DNA of 64,000 bases from JAEUHQ01 sp964538915 (GTDB lineage Bacteria; Planctomycetota; UBA1135; UBA2386), in the NCBI GenBank assembly GCA_964538915.1, contig CAZIFB010000012.1, positions 44,169 through 108,168 on the forward strand, given 5' to 3'. The position numbers and the translations under genes were made by a program. The notes under the pieces are model-generated. The model was not told where the DNA came from and ran no database searches. It saw only the letters and a list, made by a program, of their open reading frames with translations. This document shows, piece by piece, positions 24,405 to 32,543 of the stretch (position 1 is its first letter; each line of letters opens with the position of its first letter).

Positions 24405-25478
24405 TCAGAGTTCGACGACGCGGCCTTCGCGCGCGGCGCGGTCGGCGGCGAGCACGATGCGCAGGCTTTCCACCGCCTCGGCGAGATGGGAGGACAGGTC
24501 CTCGTCCGTGCGGATCGCGTGCAACAGCGACTGCTGTTCGCGCAGGCACAGTTCGTCGTGGTCCGGTTCGTCGGTCGTGTCGATCCACTCGTCCGGGCGC
24601 ACGAACTGCCCGCTCCCGTCGAGGTCGGCGTGGTGCACGCGGAGCGAGTTCGTCTTCGCGTGCGAGCCGACGTCGGCGCTCCCCGCGGTGCGTTCCCCGT
24701 CGCGGTCGACGATCGACACGCAACCGCGCGGCCCGACCACGTCCTTCACGAAGTAGGCGACCTCGCTCATCATCGGGCCCCAGCCGGCTTCGTACCAGCC
24801 GACCGACCCGTCGGCGAACGTCACCTGCAGCTGGCCGTAGTTGTACATGCCTGGCTTCAGCTCTTCGGTGAGACGCGCGCGAATTGCGCTGACTCGGACC
24901 GGGCGGCTCTGCGTCATCCGGCACATCGCGTCGACGTAGTGCACGCCGCAGTCGACGATGGGGGACATCGAGTCCATGAGTGCCTTGTGCGTCCGCCAGT
25001 CCTTGCCGCGGCTCTGCTGGTTCAGGTTCATTCGCATCACGAGAGGCTTGCCGAGCGTGCGCGCGACCTGCACGAAGCGCTGCCAGGCCGGGTGCACGCG
25101 GAGCACGTAGCCGACGATCACCTTGCGCTGCAGCCGCGTAGCGAGGTCGGCGATCTCCCGCGCCTCTTCGACGGTCTCGGCGAGCGGTTTCTCGACGAAC
25201 AGGTGGCACCCGCCTCGCAGCGCCGTCCGGGCGATCGCCGCGTGCGTGTCCGGGTACGTGTTGATCGACACGACGTCGGGCCGTGTCGCCGCGAAGGCGC
25301 GTTCGAAGTCGGCGAACACGGGCAGGCCGCCGAGTTCGGCCGACAGCCGGTTCCGCGTCTCGGGCCCTCGGCTCACGAGGCCGACGATCTCGAAGTCGTC
25401 CGCGAGGCGATGGTAGGCGCGTGCATGCGACGTGCCCATGTTGCCGCAGCCGACGACCAGCACGCGCAGTCGAGTCAT
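24405..25478 (-). CDS. Gfo/Idh/MocA-family NAD(P)-dependent oxidoreductase
   Basis: A 357-residue protein. The N-terminal Rossmann domain starts VLVVGCGNMGTSHARAY, continues with VVSINTYPDTHAA and carries the family's EKPL signature (about residue 95) with the catalytic Lys. The C-terminal alpha/beta domain has the DCGVHYVDAM segment with the catalytic His region. Such enzymes oxidise or reduce sugars, inositols or biliverdin-like molecules; the substrate is not evident. It lies 53 bases downstream of the radical SAM gene on the same strand, and could be read from the same transcript. TAGAAC (minus strand, 25490-25485) six bases upstream may be a weak -10. Confidence 0.88.
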   Translation of the reverse strand: MTRLRVLVVGCGNMGTSHARAYHRLADDFEIVGLVSRGPETRNRLSAELGGLPVFADFERAFAATRPDVVSINTYPDTHAAIARTALRGGCHLFVEKPLAETVEEAREIADLATRLQRKVIVGYVLRVHPAWQRFVQVARTLGKPLVMRMNLNQQSRGKDWRTHKALMDSMSPIVDCGVHYVDAMCRMTQSRPVRVSAIRARLTEELKPGMYNYGQLQVTFADGSVGWYEAGWGPMMSEVAYFVKDVVGPRGCVSIVDRDGERTAGSADVGSHAKTNSLRVHHADLDGSGQFVRPDEWIDTTDEPDHDELCLREQQSLLHAIRTDEDLSSHLAEAVESLRIVLAADRAAREGRVVEL

Positions 25479-25531
25479 CGCGACGTTCTAGCGGCTCCTC
25501 GCCGAGGTTGGCAGTGTCGACGACGCGGTGG

Positions 25532-27043
25532 TCACACCCCGGCCGACACGATGCTGTCGGCGCGCACGCCGGGCCCGGCCCCTCTCGCCTCGAGTCGCGT
25601 GCGGAAGCGCAGGTGCCGCCAGCGCGACAGCTCCACGAGCGGCCGCCACATGGGGCCGACGAGCCGGTGGCGGATCAGGAACGGCCAGAGCCAGTTGCAC
25701 TTCTTGTAGAGCAGGCTCATCGCCAGGTAGGCCGGGATCGCGCGCGGGTCGTCGGGTCGTCGCGACCAGATCGAGGCGAAGGAGAAGAGCGTGCGGTAGC
25801 ACCACGCGTAGCCGTCGGCGAGTTGTTCGGGCGTCATTCGGGCTGGCCGGAACACGACGTGCGCGGTGTCGTAGCGCGACCAGTCGCGATGCAGCAGCCG
25901 TCCTTCCCGTTCGAACTGCGCGAACAGCGGCGTGCCGGGGTACGGGGTCAGCACGTGGAACGTCGCGCACTCGAGCTTGCTGCGCTCGATCCAGTCGACC
26001 GTGCGCTCGAACACGTCGGGCCGGTCGTGCTCGAAGCCGAGCACGAAGCTGCCGTTCACCTGGATGCCGTGGTCGTGCAGGATCCCGACTCGGCGGGCGT
26101 AGTCGTCCGGTCGGGGCGTGCGCTTCCTCGCCGCGTCGAGGTTCGCGGCGGTGAGCGACTCGAAGCCGATGAAGACGCCGGTGCAGCCCGCGAGGGCCAT
26201 TTCGCGCACGAGCGACGGATCGTCGGTCACGTCGATCGTCACCGCGGCACTCCAGATCTTCCGCAGGGGGCGGAGCGCCGTGCACAGTCGCCGCAGGTAG
26301 TCCGGACGCGAGCCGAGGTTGTTGTCGACGAACACGCCGTAGGGCTGGCCGTCGGCGGCGAACTCGGCCGCGACGTGCTCCACGGGTCGCACCTGGTACG
26401 GCATGCGGACTCCGTCCGTGGACAGGTAGCAGAAGCCGCAGCGGTTGTGGCAGCCTCGCGTCGCGATGAGGCTCGTCGTCGTGAGGAACGAACGGCGGGG
26501 AACGAGCTGGCGTGCCGGCGGCGGATCCTCGGCGTAGTGCGGCGTGTGCCACGACCCGCGGTAGTCGGGCTGCAGCCCATCGGCCTCGACGTCGCGAAGG
26601 ATCCGCGCCCAGAGGTGCACTCCCTCGCCGACCACGAGTGCGTCGGCGTGCGGCCGGCACTCGTCGGGACACGAGAGGACGTGCAGCCCACCGAGCACGA
26701 CCTTCGTGCCGAGCCGCCGGTAGTGGTCGGCCAGAGCGAAGGCGCGCGCCGCGAAGGTCAGGTGCACGGAGATGCCGACGATCTGGGGCGGCGGGTCCAC
26801 GGGCGGCGGACCCTGCAGCAGGTTCTCGTCCCAGTACTCGCACTTCCACGGGTGGGGCGTCGTGGCGGCGAAGCTCGTGAGTGCGAGAGACGGCGTCAGC
26901 ACGTGCTTGCCGAAGCTCGCATGCGGGTCCTTGCCGTAGAACGGGTTCACGAGGAGCGCGCGGAACCTGGCGGGTGCAGTGTGGGTCGCGGGAAGCCGCA
27001 GCGGCGGCGGGACGGTCATGCAGCGCGGAGGCGGGCGGTCCAT
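25532..27043 (-). CDS. B12-binding-type radical SAM protein
   Basis: A 503-residue class B-like radical SAM enzyme. Residues 28-160 resemble a cobalamin-binding Rossmann domain (FRALLVNPFYG, GISVHLTF, VVLGGLHV, DALVVGEG), though the DxHxxG histidine motif is absent, so cobalamin binding may be base-off without the His ligand. The radical SAM cluster motif is Cys198-x3-Cys202-x2-Cys205 (CHNRCGFC), followed by GVFIGFES and GSFVLGFEHD strands of the TIM barrel. A 120-residue C-terminal helical part follows. Relatives methylate or cyclise lipids and natural products (hopanoids among them); I cannot give a substrate. The start is ATG at 27043 (27019 is possible). Its promoter carries an operator-like palindrome. 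Confidence 0.85.
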   Translation of the reverse strand: MDRPPPRCMTVPPPLRLPATHTAPARFRALLVNPFYGKDPHASFGKHVLTPSLALTSFAATTPHPWKCEYWDENLLQGPPPVDPPPQIVGISVHLTFAARAFALADHYRRLGTKVVLGGLHVLSCPDECRPHADALVVGEGVHLWARILRDVEADGLQPDYRGSWHTPHYAEDPPPARQLVPRRSFLTTTSLIATRGCHNRCGFCYLSTDGVRMPYQVRPVEHVAAEFAADGQPYGVFVDNNLGSRPDYLRRLCTALRPLRKIWSAAVTIDVTDDPSLVREMALAGCTGVFIGFESLTAANLDAARKRTPRPDDYARRVGILHDHGIQVNGSFVLGFEHDRPDVFERTVDWIERSKLECATFHVLTPYPGTPLFAQFEREGRLLHRDWSRYDTAHVVFRPARMTPEQLADGYAWCYRTLFSFASIWSRRPDDPRAIPAYLAMSLLYKKCNWLWPFLIRHRLVGPMWRPLVELSRWRHLRFRTRLEARGAGPGVRADSIVSAGV

Positions 27044-27050
27044 GGACGAC

Positions 27051-27080
27051 AGGCTAAAAGACTTTGCAATGCAAAGTCAA
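27051..27080 (-). promoter_or_regulatory. Promoter with operator palindrome for the radical SAM gene
   Basis: On the minus strand TTGACT (27080-27075) is followed by an 18-base spacer and TAGCCT (27056-27051), then 7 bases to the ATG at 27043. A near-perfect palindrome GACTTTGCA-A-TGCAAAGTC (27060-27078, 9-base arms) covers most of the -35 and spacer. A bound dimeric repressor here would block RNA polymerase. It is the best-defined promoter in the window. The regulator is not identified. Confidence 0.6.
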
Positions 27081-27114
27081 AGCCCGTACGCAGACCCTCG
27101 GAGAGGTGATCGCT

Positions 27115-28491
27115 TCATCCCGCCGGCGGCGATGCCGGTCCGTGGTCCGAGGGCCGGACCAGGTCTGCGCTCGGCATCGCGGGTGCGCGACGCAGGAGGA
27201 GGAACCCGACCGCGCCGGCGCAGAAGGACGCCACGAGGATGGCGACCTTCGACGCCTCGAACGCCGGCGGCGCGCCGGCGAACGCCAGGCCATCGACGAA
27301 CAGCGACATCGTGAAGCCGATGCCGGCGAGCCACGCCGCGCCGTGCACGTGCTGCCACGTGACCCCTTCGGGGAGCGTGCAGGCGAGCAGCCTGGTCGCG
27401 AGCCACGTCGCCAGGAAGACACCGATCGGCTTGCCGAGCATGAGTCCGACGACGACCCCGTGCGCAGCCGGGTGGTGCAGGGCGTCTTCGAGGCCGCGCG
27501 TGACGTCGACACCGGCGTTCGCGAGCGCGAACACGGGGATCACGAAGTGCTTCACCAGCGGGTGCAGGCCGTGCGTCATCCGCTGCAGCGGCGCCTGCAC
27601 GTCGGTCGCGTGGCGCTGCAGCTCCTGCACGATGTGCAACTGCTCCTGGTTCGTCAGTGGATCGGGGTCACCGACGCGGTCGAACTCGTCCAGCAGCACG
27701 CGGCCGCGCCGCGTGAATTCCCTTTCGTCGAGGCGGCGCCGAGCCGGGATCGTGAGCGCGAGCGCGACACCGGCGATCGTGGCGTGGACGCCGGACTGCA
27801 GGAACGTCGCCCACAGCGCGATGCCGTACACGACGTACGGCCATGTCTTCCGCACGCCGAGACGGTTGGTGGCGTACGACGCGGCGAGCACGGCAGCGCC
27901 GAGCCCGAGGTACTGCCACGCGATGTGGTCCGTGTAGAAGATCGCGATGACGAGCACGGCACCGAGGTCGTCGGCGATCGCGAGCGTCGCGAGGAAGATC
28001 TTGAGGCCGGGCGGCACCCGGTCCCCCAGGAGGGCCAGGACGCCGAGGGCGAACGCGATGTCGGTGGCCATGGGGATGCCCCAGCCCGGACGCGCCTCCG
28101 GCGCGCCGTGCCACGCGACGGTCGCCGCGTACAGCGCGGCCGGCACGACCATGCCGCCGATCGCCGCGGCCACCGGCAGGGCCGCGCGGCGAAGCGACTG
28201 CAGCTGTCCGTCGAGGACCTCGTGTTTGATCTCGAGGCCCACGAAGAAGAAGAACAGCACCATCAGGCCGTCGTTGATCCAGTGCGCGACCGACTTCGAG
28301 ATGGTGGCGTCGCCGAGGGTGACCGCGAAGGTCGCGTGCCACAGGTGGTTCCATGTGTCGGCGAGCGGCGAGTTCGCGACGGCGATCGCGATCCCCGCGC
28401 AGGCGACGAGCAGGATGCCCGGGAACGCCTCGGAGCGGAGGAACTCGGTCAGGGGCGAGGACGCTTCGCGGTTCGTCTCGGAGCCATGCAT
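27115..28491 (-). CDS. nhaA: Na+/H+ antiporter NhaA
   Basis: A 458-residue inner-membrane antiporter that exports Na+ in exchange for H+ and controls internal pH and salt. About twelve transmembrane helices are visible. Key residues: MATDIAFALG (Asp144, equivalent to E. coli Asp133) and IADDLGAVL (Asp174/Asp175, equivalent to the ion-binding Asp163/Asp164). The conserved GLEIKHEVL, FFFFVGLE and LQSGVHATIAGV segments are present. A cytosolic loop of about 60 residues (near 250-310) is longer than in E. coli. The minus-strand TACGGT (28506-28501) lies nine bases upstream of the ATG. It is divergent from accC. Confidence 0.95.
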   Translation of the reverse strand: MHGSETNREASSPLTEFLRSEAFPGILLVACAGIAIAVANSPLADTWNHLWHATFAVTLGDATISKSVAHWINDGLMVLFFFFVGLEIKHEVLDGQLQSLRRAALPVAAAIGGMVVPAALYAATVAWHGAPEARPGWGIPMATDIAFALGVLALLGDRVPPGLKIFLATLAIADDLGAVLVIAIFYTDHIAWQYLGLGAAVLAASYATNRLGVRKTWPYVVYGIALWATFLQSGVHATIAGVALALTIPARRRLDEREFTRRGRVLLDEFDRVGDPDPLTNQEQLHIVQELQRHATDVQAPLQRMTHGLHPLVKHFVIPVFALANAGVDVTRGLEDALHHPAAHGVVVGLMLGKPIGVFLATWLATRLLACTLPEGVTWQHVHGAAWLAGIGFTMSLFVDGLAFAGAPPAFEASKVAILVASFCAGAVGFLLLRRAPAMPSADLVRPSDHGPASPPAG

Positions 28492-28500
28492 TGCGGGGAC

Positions 28501-28567
28501 ACCGTAGGCGGGGGGCGCGTCGCTTCCAGCGAAACCGGTCGCGGCCGCAACGCCTTCCGGCTAGGTT
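28501..28567. promoter_or_regulatory. Divergent promoter pair between nhaA and accC
   Basis: In an 85-base divergent gap, TACGGT on the minus strand (28506-28501) is 9 bases from the nhaA ATG and TAGGTT on the plus strand (28562-28567) is 9 bases from the accC ATG. Neither gene has a Shine-Dalgarno. This is a matched pair of candidate -10 elements with very short leaders. Confidence 0.45.
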
Positions 28568-28576
28568 CCCCGCCGC

Positions 28577-30073
28577 ATGCCGGCCATCCGACGCATCCTC
28601 GTCGCCAATCGCGGCGAGATCGCACTTCGCGTGATCCGCACCGCCCAGGAGATGGGCATCGAAACGGTCGCCGTCTATTCCGACGCGGACCGAACCGCGC
28701 TGCACGTGCGGCGGGCGACGCATGCGGTTCACCTCGGCGGCAGCAAACCGAGCGAGAGTTACCTCGACATCGGCAAGGTCGTCGCAGCCGCGAAGAAGAC
28801 CGCGTGCGACGCGCTGCATCCGGGCTACGGGTTCCTCAGCGAGAACGAGGATGCGGCGCAGGCGTGCATCGACGCGGGCATCGAGTTCCTCGGCCCGCCG
28901 CCGCACGCGATCCTCGCGATGGGGGACAAGGTCGAGGCGCGCAAGATCGCGATGAAGGCGGGCGTGCCCCTCGTGCCGGGTCTCCAGGAGGAGGTCGACG
29001 AAGCGCGGCTCGCCGCCGCCGCGAAGCAGGTCGGCTACCCGGTCATGTTGAAGGCCGCCGCCGGCGGCGGCGGCAAGGGCATCCGGATCGTGCGCGAGGA
29101 GAAGCAGCTCCTCGAGGCGTTCCACATGGCGCGCGCCGAGGCGAAGGGCGCGTTCGGCGACGACCGCGTCTACCTCGAGAAGTTCGTGACGCGACCGCGG
29201 CACGTCGAGATCCAGGTGATGGCGGACAAGCACGGCAACGTCGTGCACTACGGCGAACGCGAGTGCTCCGTGCAGCGCCGCCACCAGAAGCTGGTCGAGG
29301 AGTCGCCCTGCATCGCGCTGTCGCCCGAAGTGCGCGCGCAGATGGGCAAGGCTGCGTGCGACCTCGCGCGTGCGGTCGGATACGTCGGCGCAGGGACGGT
29401 CGAGTTCCTCTACTCCGAAGGCAGGTTCTACTTCCTCGAGATGAACACGCGGCTCCAGGTCGAGCACCCCGTCACGGAGATGCGGTACGGGGTCGACCTC
29501 GTGCGTGAACAGATCCGCGTCGGCGCCGGCGAGAAGCTCTCGCCCGTCGCCGAGCCGCGCGGCCACTCGATCGAAGTGCGAGTCAACGCCGAGGATCCGA
29601 ACACCTACTTCCCGTCGCTCGGCCGCATCACGCGCCTCAACATGCCGGGCGGTCCCGGCGTCCGGCTCGACAGCGCGCTGTTCCGCGGCATGGAGGTGAC
29701 TCCGTTCTACGACAGCATGCTCGCCAAACTCGTCGTGCACGGAGCCGATCGCGACCAGGCGATCGCCCGGTGTCAGCGCGCCCTGCGGGAACTGCGCATC
29801 GTCGGCGTCTCGACGTCGCTTCCCGTGGCGCTGCGCACGCTGCAGAGCGACGAGTTCCGCTCCGGCGACTACGACACGGGCATCCTCGAGCGCATCGACA
29901 AGCGCCCGTCGGCATCGCGCCGCGAACTCGCGATGCTCGCCGCCGCCGCCGCGCGGTTCCTCGTGACGGAACGCGCCGGCGCCGGCACGGGCGGGGCGAA
30001 GTCCCAGGGCGACACGGCACCGCGGTGGGCCATGCTCGGTCGTGTCGAACGCCTCCGGAGGACCGCGCCGTGA
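28577..30073 (+). CDS. accC: Biotin carboxylase subunit of acyl-CoA carboxylase
   Basis: A 498-residue ATP-grasp enzyme that carboxylates biotin on its carrier using ATP and bicarbonate. Motifs: IRRILVANRGEIALRVIRT (N-terminal signature), AAAGGGGKGIRIV (glycine-rich ATP loop), ERECSVQRRHQKLVEE, EMNTRLQVEHPVTE and VRVNAEDP. Residues after about 450 are an Ala/Arg-rich tail beyond the usual end. It overlaps the biotin-carrier gene by 4 bases (GTGA). With that carrier and the carboxyltransferase at 22595-24145 it may form a propionyl-CoA-type or acetyl-CoA carboxylase; which acyl-CoA is used depends on the carboxyltransferase. Confidence 0.94.
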   Translation: MPAIRRILVANRGEIALRVIRTAQEMGIETVAVYSDADRTALHVRRATHAVHLGGSKPSESYLDIGKVVAAAKKTACDALHPGYGFLSENEDAAQACIDAGIEFLGPPPHAILAMGDKVEARKIAMKAGVPLVPGLQEEVDEARLAAAAKQVGYPVMLKAAAGGGGKGIRIVREEKQLLEAFHMARAEAKGAFGDDRVYLEKFVTRPRHVEIQVMADKHGNVVHYGERECSVQRRHQKLVEESPCIALSPEVRAQMGKAACDLARAVGYVGAGTVEFLYSEGRFYFLEMNTRLQVEHPVTEMRYGVDLVREQIRVGAGEKLSPVAEPRGHSIEVRVNAEDPNTYFPSLGRITRLNMPGGPGVRLDSALFRGMEVTPFYDSMLAKLVVHGADRDQAIARCQRALRELRIVGVSTSLPVALRTLQSDEFRSGDYDTGILERIDKRPSASRRELAMLAAAAARFLVTERAGAGTGGAKSQGDTAPRWAMLGRVERLRRTAP

Positions 30074-30570
30074 AGTACCTGACGAAACTGGAAGGCGAGG
30101 AGCGCGAGTTCACGATCGAACGGCACGGCGACCGGCTGATGGCGCGGTCGGGCGATCGCACCTTTGCTCTCGACATGGCCCTGGTCGGCGACGGCGACAC
30201 GTTCTCGCTCCTGGTAGACGGCAGGAGCTACGACGTGGTGGCGGACGTGCAGCGCGAAGACGTCGTGCTGCAGATGCTCGGCGAGCGCTACGCGGTCCAC
30301 GTCGAGGACGAACGTGAGCGCGCCGCGCACGCGGTCGCCGGCAACAAGGCCGGCGGCCGACGCGAACTGCGCGCCGCGATGCCCGGCATCGTCGTCGACG
30401 TGAAGGTGGCCGAAGGCGCCCAGGTCGAAGAAGGGCAGACGCTCGTCGTGCTCGAGGCGATGAAGATGCAGAATCCGCTGGTCGCCGAGAGTGCCGGAAA
30501 GGTGACGCGCGTGCTCTGCAAGAAGGGCGAAGCCGTCGCGGGCGGCGCGTTGTTGCTCGAGATGGAGTGA
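30070..30570 (+). CDS. Biotin carboxyl carrier protein
   Basis: A 166-residue carrier. The C-terminal biotinyl domain (about 95-166) starts with RAAMPGIVVDVKVAEGAQVEEG and has the EAMKM motif, so Lys132 should receive biotin from biotin ligase. The N-terminal 90 residues are a small beta-rich domain (FTIERHGDRLMARSG...), resembling the spacer seen in carriers of acyl-CoA carboxylases rather than the short Pro/Ala linker of E. coli AccB. The GTG start at 30070 overlaps the accC stop, so carrier and carboxylase are made together. Carboxyl groups are passed on to the carboxyltransferase. Confidence 0.92.
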   Translation: MKYLTKLEGEEREFTIERHGDRLMARSGDRTFALDMALVGDGDTFSLLVDGRSYDVVADVQREDVVLQMLGERYAVHVEDERERAAHAVAGNKAGGRRELRAAMPGIVVDVKVAEGAQVEEGQTLVVLEAMKMQNPLVAESAGKVTRVLCKKGEAVAGGALLLEME

Positions 30571-30607
30571 CGACGCGGGGCCGTCGTGACAGCCGACCGC
30601 GCGGCGC

Positions 30608-30613
30608 TACGTT
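30608..30613 (+). promoter_or_regulatory. Candidate -10 element TACGTT
   Basis: TACGTT lies 7 bases before the GTG at 30621, downstream of the carrier gene stop. It may give the lipoprotein gene its own leaderless transcript; it is also what favours 30621 over the GTG at 30567. Confidence 0.35.
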
Positions 30614-30620
30614 CTTCGCC

Positions 30621-31418
30621 GTGCGATCCGGTTCCGTCGTCGTGCTGCTGGCTCCGCTGCTCGGCGCGTGTGCTCTCTCCGCGCCGCCGGCCGAAGAGAC
30701 TCTGTCGTCGGCGTCCGGCATCGATGCCCTCGCCCAGGACGCACTGACTGCCGCTCGCGCTGCGCCGGAGGACGCGGCAGCGCAACTGCTCGCGACGCAG
30801 CGGCTGTTCCAGGCCGCCGACCTGCGCCTGCAGCGTGCGACCGTGGCGTGGCTCGATCTCCATCGCGACGCCGATCGTGCGACCGTGCTCGCGGCCGAGG
30901 ACCGACTCGGCGACGACGTGCGCTCCGGAATCGTCTCGTTGTGCACCGAAGGCCTCGCCTGCGCCGAGCGTGCGACGAACGTACGGCCGCACGACGTGGT
31001 CGCGCGCCTTCACGAAGGCCTGCACGTGTCCTTGCTCGCATGGGCGAACGGCCCGGCGCGGTCGCTGATGGCCGGTTACGGCGGCCGTCTGGTGAAGGCG
31101 ATCGACGCCGCGCTGGCCGCGGACGCCGAACTCGACGGCGGTGCGCCGCTTCGCCTCCTGGGCAGGTTCCGGAGCAAGGCGCCGTGGCCGTACGGCGACG
31201 TTCCGGCCGCGACGACGGCGCTGGCTCGCGCGGTGGCGCTGCGGTCGGTGCCGGTGAACCACCTCTTCTACGGGGACGCGCTCGCCGTCGCCGGCGACAT
31301 GGGCGCCGCAGAGGAGCAGTGGCGCCTCTGCACCGAGGCTCCGGCGGACGAGTCCACCCGGTGGTCCGCCGATCTCCTGCGCGATCTCGCGCGGCGGCGG
31401 CTCGCGGCGAAACGCTAG
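30621..31418 (+). CDS. Helical-repeat lipoprotein
   Basis: A 265-residue lipoprotein. GTG at 30621 opens a short signal peptide with lipobox LLGAC at about residues 11-15; a coupled GTG at 30567 would add 18 residues without a signal-like start, so the later one is preferred. The mature part is all-helical: Ala-rich helix pairs (LAQDALTAARAAPEDAAAQL, ACAERATNVRPHDVVA) and a distal GGAPLRLLGRFRSKAPWPYGD followed by VPVNHLFYGDALAVAG. This layout resembles TPR-like TatT lipoproteins associated with TRAP transporters, but no TRAP genes are near and the match is only by eye. The gene converges with the mutarotase with a single base between stops. Confidence 0.65.
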   Translation: MRSGSVVVLLAPLLGACALSAPPAEETLSSASGIDALAQDALTAARAAPEDAAAQLLATQRLFQAADLRLQRATVAWLDLHRDADRATVLAAEDRLGDDVRSGIVSLCTEGLACAERATNVRPHDVVARLHEGLHVSLLAWANGPARSLMAGYGGRLVKAIDAALAADAELDGGAPLRLLGRFRSKAPWPYGDVPAATTALARAVALRSVPVNHLFYGDALAVAGDMGAAEEQWRLCTEAPADESTRWSADLLRDLARRRLAAKR

Positions 31419-31419
31419 G

Positions 31420-32289
31420 CTAGACCTTCGCGCAGGTCAGGGTCAGCGACATCCGGTGGGCCTCACCGGCGCCGAGCTTCACCGCATTCGTGCGCACGTT
31501 CGCGGTTTCGACGCAGCAGAACTTCGTCCAGTCGTCGGGCGCCATGTGCGACAGGCGCGCGCACTTCTCGGGCCACGGGTTCCAGACGATCGCGGACTTC
31601 GCGTCGCGCGACTTGAGCAACACCGATCGCGACAGCGACGGCGCGCGCAGCTCGAGCTTGTCCGGCGTGCCCTGGAAGACGCGATCTGTCTCCGCGCGGA
31701 AGGCGAGCGGCTGTTTCGGGTCCCACTTCGCCTCGGGCGCCGCGGCGGTTTCCGTGAACGGTACCCCCTCGAGTCCGTGCACCGTCGCCGTCTTCACGTC
31801 ACCGACCGCGAAGTAGGTGTGCAGCGCCTCCTCGAAGGTGAACGGCTGCTCGCCGGGGTTCTCGACGGTCAGCACCAGCCGCAGGGTGTCGGCGACCGAG
31901 ATCGAGAGACGCAGCCTGAACGCGTGCGGCCACAAGGCGCGTGTGGAGTCGTCGTCCGTGGTTTCGAGCACGACCTCCGGCCCGGGATTCGCGTGCACGA
32001 GCCGCCACTCCAGGTTGCGGGCGAACCCGTGCGCAGGGCGCCCCTTGTCGCTCGGATGGTCGCCGAACCAAGGGAAGACGAGCGGGACTCCGCCGCGAAC
32101 GGGCTTGCCCGCTTCGTACTTCGCGTTGCTCGCGGTCCACAGCACGTCGCCACCCGCGGTGCGCCACGACAGGACCTGCGCACCCAGCATGGACACCACG
32201 GCTGTGTGGTCGCCGCACGCGAGCTGCAGCGCGTCGCGGCCGCCGGGATCCTTGATGCGGGTCACGCCCGCTGCGAGTTGCTGTTCCAT
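31420..32289 (-). CDS. D-hexose-6-phosphate mutarotase
   Basis: A 289-residue aldose-1-epimerase-fold enzyme (YeaD group) that equilibrates the alpha and beta anomers of glucose-6-phosphate. Signatures: VVSMLGAQVLSWRTAGGDVLW, GGVPLVFPWFGDHP, AHGFARNLEW with the catalytic His, EEALHTYFAVGD with a second His, and VWNPWPEKC with a late conserved Glu region. The ATG at 32289 gives the family N-terminus. Its first 28 bases overlap the end of the small Cys-rich gene at 32262-32510, so they are one transcription unit. The usual YeaD chain length is matched. Confidence 0.9.
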   Translation of the reverse strand: MEQQLAAGVTRIKDPGGRDALQLACGDHTAVVSMLGAQVLSWRTAGGDVLWTASNAKYEAGKPVRGGVPLVFPWFGDHPSDKGRPAHGFARNLEWRLVHANPGPEVVLETTDDDSTRALWPHAFRLRLSISVADTLRLVLTVENPGEQPFTFEEALHTYFAVGDVKTATVHGLEGVPFTETAAAPEAKWDPKQPLAFRAETDRVFQGTPDKLELRAPSLSRSVLLKSRDAKSAIVWNPWPEKCARLSHMAPDDWTKFCCVETANVRTNAVKLGAGEAHRMSLTLTCAKV

Positions 32290-32510
32290 GATCGTTCCGC
32301 GGAGGGGCGTTCGGGTCGGGTGGCGCAGTTCCGGCAGATGCACGCCTTGCCGGCGGCTCGCTCCGGCACGCGTTGCAACAGTTCGCGATCGAAGGTCAAC
32401 GTCGTGCACCAGCAGTCGGCGCACGCGGTTGCGCGCGCCGGATCCGCCAGCGCGCAGTCGTTGGGGCCGCCGCACAGCGGACAGCGCGCGGGGTCGACGG
32501 GCTCGGCCAT
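32262..32510 (-). CDS. Small Cys-rich CWC-type protein
   Basis: An 82-residue protein with eight Cys residues. The pattern CPLCGGPNDCA...CADCWC...CICRNCA matches the 'cysteine-rich CWC' family, small proteins that probably bind zinc or another metal through four Cys pairs; no activity is established. The ATG at 32510 is preceded by minus-strand TAGCCT (32523-32518) seven bases upstream. The last 28 bases overlap the start of the mutarotase gene. The C-terminal 15 residues, which lie in the overlap, are polar and not conserved-looking. Confidence 0.75.
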   Translation of the reverse strand: MAEPVDPARCPLCGGPNDCALADPARATACADCWCTTLTFDRELLQRVPERAAGKACICRNCATRPERPSAERSWNSNSQRA

Positions 32511-32517
32511 GGTGATG

Positions 32518-32523
32518 AGGCTA
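32518..32523 (-). promoter_or_regulatory. Candidate -10 element TAGCCT
   Basis: Minus-strand TAGCCT lies 7 bases upstream of the ATG at 32510, with the same hexamer and spacing as the radical SAM promoter. No Shine-Dalgarno is present. Confidence 0.4.
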
Positions 32524-32543
32524 CCGGTCCGCGTCGGACGAAC

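Noticed and set aside
30567..30620. Upstream GTG start for the 30621 lipoprotein
   Set aside because: It overlaps the carrier stop neatly, but would bury the lipobox 18 residues deeper behind an Arg-rich stretch; the later GTG gives a better signal peptide.
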